Position numbers and translations under genes: made by a program
In this document: positions 7,890 through 15,444 of the stretch, one piece after another
How positions within the stretch are numbered: the stretch's first letter is position 1
How the letters are laid out: every line of letters starts with the position of its first letter
Assembly (NCBI RefSeq): GCF_009604405.1
Contig: NZ_WEGK01000014.1
Span: 62,001-126,000, forward strand
Reading direction: 5' to 3'
Length of the DNA stretch: 64,000 nucleotides
Source of the DNA: Nocardia macrotermitis
GTDB taxonomy: Bacteria > Actinomycetota > Actinomycetes > Mycobacteriales > Mycobacteriaceae
Notes under the pieces: generated by a model
What the model was told of the DNA's origin: nothing
Databases searched by the model: none
Seen by the model: the letters and a program-made list of their open reading frames with translations, nothing else

Positions 7890-9075
7890 CGCACATACTT
7901 CCGTCATCGTCTCGGGAGCCCGGACCCCGGTCGGTCGGCTGCTCGGCGGATTGTCCGGGTTCAGCGGTTCGGAGCTGGGCGGGTTCGCGATCAGGGCGGC
8001 GCTCGAAAAGGGCGGTGTGGCACCGGAACTGGTCGATTACGTCATCATGGGGCAGGTGTTGACCGCCGGGGCCGGGCAGATTCCGGCGCGTCAGGCCGCG
8101 GTGGCCGCGGGCATCTCGATGAACGTTCCGGCGTTGACGATCAACAAGGTGTGCCTGTCGGGCATCAACGCGATTGCCTTGGCGGATCAGCTGATTCGCG
8201 CGGGGGAGTACGAGATCGTGGTGGCCGGTGGGCAGGAGTCCATGAGCCGCGCGCCGCATCTGCTGACCAAGAGCCGTGAAGGTTTCAAATACGGCGACAC
8301 CACCCTCGACGATCACATGATCGCGGATGGTTTGCAGGACATCTTCACCGGCGAGGCCATGGGGACGCTCACCGATGCCCGCAATGCCGTGGACGCCATC
8401 AGCCGCGATGATCAGGACGCCTTCGCCGCCGCGTCACATCGCAATGCGGCCGCGGCCTGGAAGAACGGTGTATTCACCGATGAGGTGACGCCGGTGTCGG
8501 TGCCGCAGCGCAAGGGCGACCCGATCGTGATCGGCGAGGACGAGGGCATCCGGGCCGACACCACCGTCGAGTCGCTGGCCAAGTTGCGTCCCGCCTTCGC
8601 CCCCGACGGCACCATCACCGCGGGTTCGGCCTCCCAGATCTCCGACGGCGCGGCCGCGGTGGTCGTGATGAGCAAGGCCAAGGCGCAGGAGCTGGGCCTG
8701 AGCTGGATCGCGGAGATCGGCGCGGCAGGCGTGGTCGCCGGACCCGACTCCACATTGCAGGAACAGCCCGCCAACGCCATCGCCAAAGCCTGTGCGCGAG
8801 AAGGTATCTCCCCGACCGATCTGGATCTGGTGGAGATCAACGAAGCGTTCGCCGTCGTCGGGATCGCCTCCGCGCGCAAGCTCGGCATCGATCCGGAGAA
8901 GGTCAATGTCAACGGCGGCGCGATCGCCATCGGCCACCCCCTCGGCATGTCCGGCGCTCGCATCGTGCTGCATCTGGCGTTGGAGTTGAAGCGTCGTGGC
9001 GGCGGCATCGGCGCGGCCGCGCTGTGCGGTGGCGGCGGTCAAGGCGACGCACTGATCGTTCGCGCGGTGGGCTAG
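7882..9075 (+). CDS. fadA6: Acetyl-CoA C-acetyltransferase (thiolase)
   Basis: A full-length thiolase of 397 residues. The nucleophilic cysteine sits in NKVCLSGINAI, the C-terminal catalytic His in the GGAIAIGHPLGMSGAR motif, and the last catalytic cysteine in ALCGGGGQGDA. It has a strong Shine-Dalgarno sequence (GGAGGAG) inside the end of scoB. In this operon it would cleave acetoacetyl-CoA made by ScoAB to two acetyl-CoA. The gene name follows the nearest M. tuberculosis thiolase type and is less certain than the reaction. Confidence 0.92.
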   Translation: MSDAHTSVIVSGARTPVGRLLGGLSGFSGSELGGFAIRAALEKGGVAPELVDYVIMGQVLTAGAGQIPARQAAVAAGISMNVPALTINKVCLSGINAIALADQLIRAGEYEIVVAGGQESMSRAPHLLTKSREGFKYGDTTLDDHMIADGLQDIFTGEAMGTLTDARNAVDAISRDDQDAFAAASHRNAAAAWKNGVFTDEVTPVSVPQRKGDPIVIGEDEGIRADTTVESLAKLRPAFAPDGTITAGSASQISDGAAAVVVMSKAKAQELGLSWIAEIGAAGVVAGPDSTLQEQPANAIAKACAREGISPTDLDLVEINEAFAVVGIASARKLGIDPEKVNVNGGAIAIGHPLGMSGARIVLHLALELKRRGGGIGAAALCGGGGQGDALIVRAVG

Positions 9076-9128
9076 CGGTCGGCAGCGCGCAAGGCGGTCC
9101 CGAACGGCGGTCGGATAGTCTCGATGAC

Positions 9129-9719
9129 GTGGAAGCTGGCTCCGGTTCGACGAATGGTGTCGTGACTCGGTCCGGATACAGCGCGGCCAAGCGGCGGACC
9201 ATCGACACGGCACTGCGACTGTTCGCCGAGCACGGAGTCAGCGGCACCTCGTTGCAGATGATCGCCGACGCCCTCGGGATTACGAAAGCGGCTGTCTACC
9301 ACCAGTTCCGGACCAAGGACGAGATCGTGGTCGCGGTCGTGGAATCCGAGCTGGCCGGATTGACGGCGGCGGTGTCGGTCGGCGATCAGCTGGCGGACGA
9401 CGAGCGGGCGCGGCGGGTGACGGTCGAGCAGGTCGTCGCGCTCGTGGTGCGGCGGCGGCAGCTGGTCGGCATGTTGCAGACCGATCCGGTGCTGGTCCGG
9501 TCGCTCGCGGAGAACGAGGCGTTCCAGCGGATGATCGGGGGACTGATCGCGGCGCACATCGGCGATGTGGGGGACAGCGGCGTGCGGGTGAAGGTCGCGA
9601 TGATCTCCGCCGCGGTCGGCGGCGCGGTCACCCATCCGCTCGTGGCGGATCTGGACGACGAGGTGCTGTACACCCATCTGCTCGAGATCACCCACCGGCT
9701 GCTCGAGATCCCCGGCTGA
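9129..9719 (+). CDS. TetR-family regulator (paralogue A)
   Basis: About 196 residues. The DNA-binding domain reads GVSGTSLQMIADALGITKAA followed by VYHQFRTKDEIV, a canonical TetR helix-turn-helix. The ligand-binding part has no assigned effector. The start is uncertain: the frame is open to 9024 inside the thiolase gene, and GTG codons at 9129 and 9162 are the realistic choices. 9129 gives the same length as the paralogue at 11088-11678. The two proteins share the helix-turn-helix almost word for word and the motif VGMLQTDPV, so they are duplicates. Its target may be the neighbouring PucR-type gene, the thiolase operon or a distant gene. Confidence 0.75.
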   Translation: MEAGSGSTNGVVTRSGYSAAKRRTIDTALRLFAEHGVSGTSLQMIADALGITKAAVYHQFRTKDEIVVAVVESELAGLTAAVSVGDQLADDERARRVTVEQVVALVVRRRQLVGMLQTDPVLVRSLAENEAFQRMIGGLIAAHIGDVGDSGVRVKVAMISAAVGGAVTHPLVADLDDEVLYTHLLEITHRLLEIPG

Positions 9720-9737
9720 GCGCATCGGCGAGGTCGT

Positions 9738-10811
9738 TCACCCGGTGGCGCTGAGCAAGCCGGCGCGGCTGCGGGCGATCACCGCGGACCACAGTGTCCA
9801 CTGACCCGACGGGATCAGCGGATCGAATCCGGTGAGCGCCGCGACGCGCTTGAGCCGATAGTCGACGGTGTTGACGTGGATGTTGAGCCGGTGCGCGATC
9901 GCCTGGCGGCTCAGGACACCGGGCAGGTGCAGGCGCAGGGTCTGCATCAGGTGCGGGGCGTGCTCGATCGGGGCGAGCACCGCGGCGAGCTGGTCGCGGG
10001 CCGGGCCCGGACGGGTCAGCTGGTATTCCACGGCCAGATCCGCGAGCCGGTACAACTTGCCGATGCGGCCGAAAACCAGTGCCAGATCGAGTAATTCGTG
10101 CGCGTGGCGGACCGCGCCGGCGATCGTGTCGGGGGTCGCGGCGGTGGTGGCCGCGGTGAGGCCGACTCCGGCCGCCGCGGACAGCCGGGTGAGCAGGCGG
10201 TCCAGTACCGCATCCTCGACGGGCGCGGGGATCAACAGGGTGCCGCCCTGATCCGACAGCCGGGCCAGTGCGGTGCGCCCGGTCCGGCGTTCGAGTTCGA
10301 GGGTGACCTTGGTCCTTGCGTCGGGACGCAGCGGGCCACGCCCGCGACGCAGCGGAAACGCCACCGCCACCGCCGCGTAGGACCGTGCGACCGCGATACC
10401 GCACTCGCGGGACAGTCCGGTGGTGTCCCGGCCGTCGAGCAGTGCGGAGATCAGGCGCTGTCGCGGGGACTGTCGGTCGCCGAGTTCGGTCAGATACGCG
10501 GTCGATATCGTCGCCAGCACCGTGGTCAGGGTTTCCACGACCGTGTCGGGGAGTCCGGAATCGGTTGTGGCGCAGGAATTCAGGCGGCATGCGTGCACGA
10601 CGCCGTCGGTCAGCTGTTTGTGCACGATCTCCAGTGGGATTCCCGCCTGCGCCCATTCGATGGCGGCTGCCTCGGCCTCGGGGACGGTGCGAGCGGTGAT
10701 CGTGCCGCGCGAGATGGCATCGATCAGCGCCCGGCGGGTGCGTGTGCCCAGGTGGTCGGAATCAGCGGGAAGTGGTGTGAGAGCGAGGGACATCGAACCA
10801 CCTGAGTTCAT
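9738..10811 (-). CDS. PucR/CdaR-type transcriptional regulator
   Basis: A 357-residue protein with a PucR-type C-terminal helix-turn-helix at about residues 290-345, where the sequence LSRQAIAHRLNIHVNTVDYR is the family's usual recognition segment. The N-terminal two thirds form an uncharacterised sensory region. The ATG at 10811 follows GGAGG by 6 bases. A second in-frame ATG lies 6 codons later. The upstream 276 bases contain two copies of a 19-bp dyad, probably operators. Such proteins typically activate catabolic genes in response to a metabolite. The neighbouring TetR pair and the cholesterol-oxidase-like gene are possible partners. Confidence 0.72.
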   Translation of the reverse strand: MNSGGSMSLALTPLPADSDHLGTRTRRALIDAISRGTITARTVPEAEAAAIEWAQAGIPLEIVHKQLTDGVVHACRLNSCATTDSGLPDTVVETLTTVLATISTAYLTELGDRQSPRQRLISALLDGRDTTGLSRECGIAVARSYAAVAVAFPLRRGRGPLRPDARTKVTLELERRTGRTALARLSDQGGTLLIPAPVEDAVLDRLLTRLSAAAGVGLTAATTAATPDTIAGAVRHAHELLDLALVFGRIGKLYRLADLAVEYQLTRPGPARDQLAAVLAPIEHAPHLMQTLRLHLPGVLSRQAIAHRLNIHVNTVDYRLKRVAALTGFDPLIPSGQWTLWSAVIARSRAGLLSATG

Positions 10812-10890
10812 TTCTGCCTCCGCGTCTCGTCGTCGAGTTGTGAGCGATGGGAGGTCGGAATATCGAGAAGCGTCGTACGTCGAAACCGTG

Positions 10891-10909
10891 ACCTAGCCGA
10901 TCAGCTAGT
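10891..10909. promoter_or_regulatory. Operator-like dyad, copy 1
   Basis: The 19 bases ACCTAGCCGATCAGCTAGT are centred on GATC with CTAG on both sides at equal distance. The copy at 11007-11025 differs at one base. It lies 80-98 bases upstream of the PucR-type start. Confidence 0.55.
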
Positions 10910-11006
10910 CAGAGGCTAGCCTAACGGCAAGCCGGGGACAAGGCCCGTTCGAGTGCCGGTCACTGTCTCGTCCGGCCGGTGCTGTATGGCCGCTCTCGGT
11001 AACCGC

Positions 11007-11025
11007 ACCTAGCCGATCAACTAGT
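11007..11025. promoter_or_regulatory. Operator-like dyad, copy 2
   Basis: ACCTAGCCGATCAACTAGT, 18 of 19 identical to the copy at 10891-10909 and 116 bp from it. It lies in the same gap, near the end of the second TetR gene. The adjacent TetR proteins are the obvious candidate binders, but this is inference. Confidence 0.55.
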
Positions 11026-11087
11026 GTTGTTTGCGGAATGTGTGCCCGTATTCCGGGAGGTCGCGGAATTTTATTTCTCGCCCGGAA

Positions 11088-11678
11088 TCATCCGGGCAAT
11101 CTGAACAACCGTTGTGCCAGATGCATCAAATGAGAACGCAGAGTTGCGTTGTCGAAATTCGCGACCAGCGGATGCGCGGCGGCGCCGCTGATGGCCGCCA
11201 TCAGCATCGCGGCCGGCACCTCCATCGTCCCGGCCGAATCGCCCGTCTCGAGCACCGCGAACAGTCGCTCCATGACCCGGTGGAACGGCTCGTAGTCCGC
11301 CAGGAACTCGACGATGACCGGATCGGTCTGCAACATCCCGACCATGCCGCGACGCTCGATCGTGAGGTCGATCATCCGGCTCAGCAGCATCTCACGGGCG
11401 GTGACATCGCACTGTTCGGCCTCGGCCTCGTCCACCGCGGCCGCGAGCCAGGCCAGTTCTGTGGTGGCCACCCCGAGCACGATGTCGAACTTCGTGCGGA
11501 ACTGGAAATAGATGGCGGCCTTGGTCACCCCGACCGCGTCGGCGATCATCTGCAGCGAGGTGCCGCTGACGCCGTGCTGGCTGAACAATTCGACCGCCGC
11601 GGCGATGGTTCGAGCCTGCGCCGCGCTGTATGCACCGCGATCCGCCGAATCGGCCAGCACAGCGTCGAAGGAACTCAC
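11088..11678 (-). CDS. TetR-family regulator (paralogue B)
   Basis: A 196-residue TetR protein starting at a GTG (11678). The helix-turn-helix GVSGTSLQMIADAVGVTKAA is nearly identical to that of the protein at 9129-9719, and both share QFRTK and VGMLQTDPV. The C-terminal domain has diverged more, so ligands may differ. It reads toward the PucR-type gene, with the two dyad repeats between them. The divergent neighbour is the cholesterol-oxidase-like gene across a 313-base gap. Confidence 0.8.
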   Translation of the reverse strand: MSSFDAVLADSADRGAYSAAQARTIAAAVELFSQHGVSGTSLQMIADAVGVTKAAIYFQFRTKFDIVLGVATTELAWLAAAVDEAEAEQCDVTAREMLLSRMIDLTIERRGMVGMLQTDPVIVEFLADYEPFHRVMERLFAVLETGDSAGTMEVPAAMLMAAISGAAAHPLVANFDNATLRSHLMHLAQRLFRLPG

Positions 11679-11991
11679 GGAACGAGAATAGAGGAAGGCG
11701 CGCGGGGGCGGTAACCGAGTCGCGGACCGCCGATGCGCGGTGCCGCGATTGTTGTGGGCGGAGTCAGGTTTTCCGACGCCGGGCCTGTTGGTTCCCCGGA
11801 TATCCGGTGCGCGGATTGAGCCCGGCCGGTCCCGACGTTAACGTGCATTCCGCAGTCCGAGGGAATTCGTATTCCTCATACAACCACGTCGATGCAGGTC
11901 GACTTCGCCGAGTCGTGACGTTTCGCAGGTCGTTGTTCCGCGCGGTGAATTCGATGCCGAGTGCATTTCCTGCGTATTTGGAGGTCGATCG
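11679..11991. other. Intergenic region upstream of the GMC oxidase gene
   Basis: A 313-base gap between the divergent TetR and GMC oxidase genes, without a plausible coding frame. It holds a 12-bp palindrome CCGGATATCCGG at 11796-11807 and ends with a good Shine-Dalgarno sequence (TTGGAGG) for the GMC gene. No convincing -10/-35 pair could be assigned. Confidence 0.4.
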
Positions 11992-13587
11992 ATGTCTGTC
12001 ATCACCCGTCGCGCGCTACTCGGTGGTGCGGTGGCGGCGGGGATAGCCGGTGCGGGAACGGGATCGGCGAACGCCGTGGGCGGGATCGGTGCGGCGGTGG
12101 GCCGGGCGCGGATCGTGCGCGAGGACCATCGGGTGATCGTGATCGGGTCCGGCTTCGGCGGCGGTGTCACCGCGTTGCGGCTGGCGCAGGCCGGTGTGCC
12201 GGTGCTGGTGCTCGAACGCGGACGCTGGTGGCCGACCGGGCCGAACTCGGAGACCTTCCCGCACGCGACCTCGCCCGACAAACGCATGCTCTGGTACGGG
12301 TCCGCGCCCCGATTGTTCGGCAAGACGGTCGGTTTCGATCCGTACGCGGGTCTGCTCGAGACGGTGACCAGCCCGAATATGACCGCGTTGTGCGCGGCCG
12401 GGGTCGGCGGCGGATCGCTGGTGTATCAGGGCATGACCCTCGAACCGGCGAAAGCGGCGTTCGAGAGCCAGCTTCCGGCGCAATTGGACTGGGACACCAT
12501 GCATCGGGTCCACTACCCGCGAGTGGCGAAGATGCTCCAGATCGCCGTCGCCCCTGACGAATTGATCAAGACCCGCAACTACACGGCCGTGCGCGTGTTC
12601 GCCGAACATGCACGCCGGGCCGGGCTGCCGGTGTCGAAGATCCCGATGCCGATCGACTGGAACTACGCCCTGGACGAGATCCGCGGCCGGATGAAACCGT
12701 CGTACACCAACGGCGACGGCGCGCTGGGAGTGAACAACGGCGGCAAGCATTCGGTCGATGTCACCTATCTGGCCGCGGCGATGGCGACGGGCAGGGCCAC
12801 GGTCGCCTCACTGCATCACGTCACCGAGATCGAGCGTGCCAAGGACGGCCGCTGGATCGTGCACGTGGACCGGACCGACGACTCGGGCAAGGTGCTGGAG
12901 AACAAGATCCTCACCACCCCGACACTGGTCATGGCCGCGGGCAGCCTGAACACCACCCGGCTGCTCGTACGCGCCGCCGCCACCGGCCGCATCCCGGACC
13001 TGCCCGACGGGCTCGGCGGCGGCTGGGGCACCAACGGCGACCGCATCTACACCTGGACCTGCCTGGACGCCGATATCGGCTATCCGCAGGGCGGCCCGGT
13101 CGTCTACGGCAGCCTGAACTGGGAGAATCCCGCTACCGCCGCGACGGTGATCCAGGCGTCGATTCCCCCGATGGGCCTGGACGCGCGCACCACGATGCTG
13201 GTCGGCTACGGCGTCAGCAATGCCCGCGGCCGTTTCGTCTACGACTCCGGCCGGGGCGAGGCGGTGCTCGAGTGGGCGAAGGAGGGTGACGCCGACGCGC
13301 AGAACGGCTACATCGGGCCGCTGGTCCGCAAGGTCGCGGGCCCGGCGAGCGTGCTCACCGACACCAATGCGATCATGCCCTCCACCTGGCATCCGCTGGG
13401 CGGCGCGCCGATGGGCACGGTCTGCGATCTGGACGGGCGGGTGCACGGGCAGCGCGGTCTCTACGTGCTGGACGGTGCGTTGATTCCGGGCAACTGCGCG
13501 GCGTGTAATCCGTCCATGACCATCGCGGCGGTCGCCGAACGGGCCCTGGACAATCTGGTCCGGCACGATGTGGGTTCGATCATCTGA
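11992..13587 (+). CDS. Tat-exported GMC oxidoreductase, cholesterol-oxidase-like
   Basis: This protein of 531 residues resembles class I (GMC) cholesterol oxidases that oxidise 3-beta-hydroxysterols to ketones with O2. The N-terminus has a twin-arginine signal (TRRALLGGAVAAG) ending near residue 27, so it should be exported folded with FAD. The FAD dinucleotide-binding motif is VIGSGFGGGVTALRLAQAG near residue 48. GGGSLVYQGMTLEP, NNGGKHSVDVTYL and the C-terminal WHPLGG (catalytic His) plus PGNCAACNPSMTIAAVAER match the layout of Streptomyces/Rhodococcus cholesterol oxidase. The extra cysteines in the last motif are not usual. Another secreted alcohol oxidase is possible. It ends before a strong bidirectional terminator. 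Confidence 0.75.
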   Translation: MSVITRRALLGGAVAAGIAGAGTGSANAVGGIGAAVGRARIVREDHRVIVIGSGFGGGVTALRLAQAGVPVLVLERGRWWPTGPNSETFPHATSPDKRMLWYGSAPRLFGKTVGFDPYAGLLETVTSPNMTALCAAGVGGGSLVYQGMTLEPAKAAFESQLPAQLDWDTMHRVHYPRVAKMLQIAVAPDELIKTRNYTAVRVFAEHARRAGLPVSKIPMPIDWNYALDEIRGRMKPSYTNGDGALGVNNGGKHSVDVTYLAAAMATGRATVASLHHVTEIERAKDGRWIVHVDRTDDSGKVLENKILTTPTLVMAAGSLNTTRLLVRAAATGRIPDLPDGLGGGWGTNGDRIYTWTCLDADIGYPQGGPVVYGSLNWENPATAATVIQASIPPMGLDARTTMLVGYGVSNARGRFVYDSGRGEAVLEWAKEGDADAQNGYIGPLVRKVAGPASVLTDTNAIMPSTWHPLGGAPMGTVCDLDGRVHGQRGLYVLDGALIPGNCAACNPSMTIAAVAERALDNLVRHDVGSII

Positions 13588-13625
13588 TGCTCGCGGCGCG
13601 AAACACGCTGGTGTGAAACGAAATT

Positions 13626-13671
13626 CGAAGGTGCGGGCCGGGTACCGATCGGTACCCGGCCCGCACCTTCG
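13626..13671. terminator. Bidirectional terminator, perfect 46-nt palindrome
   Basis: Bases 13626-13648 are the exact reverse complement of 13649-13671, with arms that begin CGAAGGTGCGGGCCGGGTAC. It sits between the convergent GMC oxidase and MFS genes, so it can stop transcription from both sides. Confidence 0.85.
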
Positions 13672-13678
13672 GCGGTGA

Positions 13679-15304
13679 CTACGCGGTGATGATTCCCGCC
13701 GTACTCGGCTTACGTCCGTGCCGCATCACCAGCGCGATGACCAGGGCGACCAGGACCAGTGCGGCCATGAACCAGAAGGTCAGCACGTAGGCGCGGTCGG
13801 CGAACACCTGGGGGATGGGCTGGGTGACCGAATGCCCCATCACGTCGATGTGCGCTTGCAGCGGATGCGCGGCCTGGAACGCGGCCAGGATCGCGGTGCC
13901 GATGGCCGAGCCCAGACCCATCGTGACGCCCAGCATGCCCGAGCCGATGCCCTGCTGTTCCTCGGGCAGGGCGTCGACGATCAGGACCGAGCCCGCGGTG
14001 TAGAACAGCGCGAATCCGATGCCGAAGACCCCGGCCAGGATCGCGAAGATCTGCCACGAGTAGTGCGGGATGGCCAGGGCGAAACCGGCCGCGCACACCG
14101 CGGTGATCACGCAGGCGACGATCGCGTGGAACCGGACCCCGATCCGCCGCGCCAGCAGTCCGCTGATCGGGCCGACGATCATGGCCACGATGCCGGTCGT
14201 GATGCCGATGTGCAGGGCGTAGGCCAGCAGGCTGAAACCGCTGCCGTAGTGGTATCCGGGATCGAGACCCACGTGCACCAGCGACGCGGGCAGCGTGACC
14301 CCGGTCATCTGATGTGCCTGTGCCACAACGCCTTGCACCACGGACTCCTTCAGGCCGTCCGGACTCGGCGTCTGGGTCATGTAGCCGGTGGCGGTCGGCA
14401 TCACCGCGAGCACGCCGACGCCGAACAGCATCAGCAGCAGGGTGAGCGCGACCTTCGGGCTCAGCAGCAGGCGAACATCCATGATCGGTGCGCTGGAACG
14501 GAATTCGATCAGCACGAAGGCGGCCACGAGCAGCAGGCCGCCGATCAGCCAGGCCAGTGTGGCCGGATGCCCCCACTTCCACTCCTGACCCTTGTCGACG
14601 TAGATCAGGATCAGCATGGTGCCGGCCGAGAGCGCGAGAATGCCGAAGGGCTGGATGCGTTGGCGCACACGGAGTTTGCTCTCCGGAACCACCACGGCCA
14701 TCACCGCCATCGCGGCCACCACGTAGATCGCCAGGAACCAGAACATCGCGCGCCAGTCGAAGTTGTCGACCAGCAGTCCGGCCACGACCGGACCCAGCAC
14801 CGCGGAGAATCCGACGCCGCTGGCCACCACGCCCAGGCTGATCGGAATGTGCTTGCGCGGCAACAGATCCCGGACCAGGCCGTAGGTGATCACGGTCATC
14901 GCGACGGTGAACGCCTGCAATCCGCGGCCGATCAGGAACACCCACCAGTTGCTGGTGATCGCGTCGAGCAGGCTGCCGACCAGGAAGAACACCCCGCACA
15001 GCAGGAAGATCCGCTTCTTGCCCCACATATCGCTGAGCTTGCCCAGGATCGGCGTGGTCGCCGCGCCGACAATGCCCGGCAGGATCACCGCCCAGTTGAT
15101 GTCGGCCCCGACGTCGGAGAACGTCTTGGTGATCTTCTGTAGGGCCGAGCCGACCATCGTCAGCTGGAAGGTGGTGACTTCGGACAGCAGCACCATGGCG
15201 ACCACGATGGCGAGGATCCGCCAGCGTGAGGCGTCGTCGGCGAGGCGGCCGGTATCGGGCTGCTCGATATCGTCCGATTCCGGAGTGTTGGGCAAGGTGG
15301 CCAT
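13679..15304 (-). CDS. MFS transporter, DHA2-like (14 TM)
   Basis: A membrane protein of 541 residues. It has the MFS loop 2-3 motif as GKLSDMWGKKR, a motif-B arginine region LIGRGLQAFTVAM, and enough hydrophobic stretches for 14 transmembrane helices. A long external loop near residues 320-370 (MTQTPSPDG onward) precedes the last helices. The ATG at 15304 has GGGAGGG upstream. The frame extends to 15331 but without a better start. The family usually exports drugs or metabolites by proton antiport. Because it lies beside the aromatic cluster and its promoter has a TTCGAA dyad like those in that cluster's central promoter, it may move the substrate or an intermediate. Confidence 0.85.
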   Translation of the reverse strand: MATLPNTPESDDIEQPDTGRLADDASRWRILAIVVAMVLLSEVTTFQLTMVGSALQKITKTFSDVGADINWAVILPGIVGAATTPILGKLSDMWGKKRIFLLCGVFFLVGSLLDAITSNWWVFLIGRGLQAFTVAMTVITYGLVRDLLPRKHIPISLGVVASGVGFSAVLGPVVAGLLVDNFDWRAMFWFLAIYVVAAMAVMAVVVPESKLRVRQRIQPFGILALSAGTMLILIYVDKGQEWKWGHPATLAWLIGGLLLVAAFVLIEFRSSAPIMDVRLLLSPKVALTLLLMLFGVGVLAVMPTATGYMTQTPSPDGLKESVVQGVVAQAHQMTGVTLPASLVHVGLDPGYHYGSGFSLLAYALHIGITTGIVAMIVGPISGLLARRIGVRFHAIVACVITAVCAAGFALAIPHYSWQIFAILAGVFGIGFALFYTAGSVLIVDALPEEQQGIGSGMLGVTMGLGSAIGTAILAAFQAAHPLQAHIDVMGHSVTQPIPQVFADRAYVLTFWFMAALVLVALVIALVMRHGRKPSTAGIITA

Positions 15305-15331
15305 CGGCCCTCCCACGCGGGTTGGTAACAA

Positions 15332-15347
15332 TACTCTTCGAAAGGTA
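15332..15347. promoter_or_regulatory. TTCGAA-centred dyad upstream of the MFS gene
   Basis: TACTCTTCGAAAGGTA is an imperfect palindrome (TAC and GTA flanking TTCGAA with two-base gaps) 28-43 bases upstream of the MFS start. It resembles the dyad at 20065-20080. Confidence 0.4.
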
Positions 15348-15444
15348 GAGCGTTGTTCTCATGGTGTCCGGCGTATGCGCCCTGTGAATTCACACAGGAA
15401 TATGCGCTGATCTGCTGGCGCGTGGGGCTGATCCGAGTCCTCGA

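Noticed and set aside
13718..15142. A 474-codon plus-strand frame rich in Asp, Gln and His
   Set aside because: It is antisense to the MFS gene, and the composition is typical of the complement of a membrane protein.
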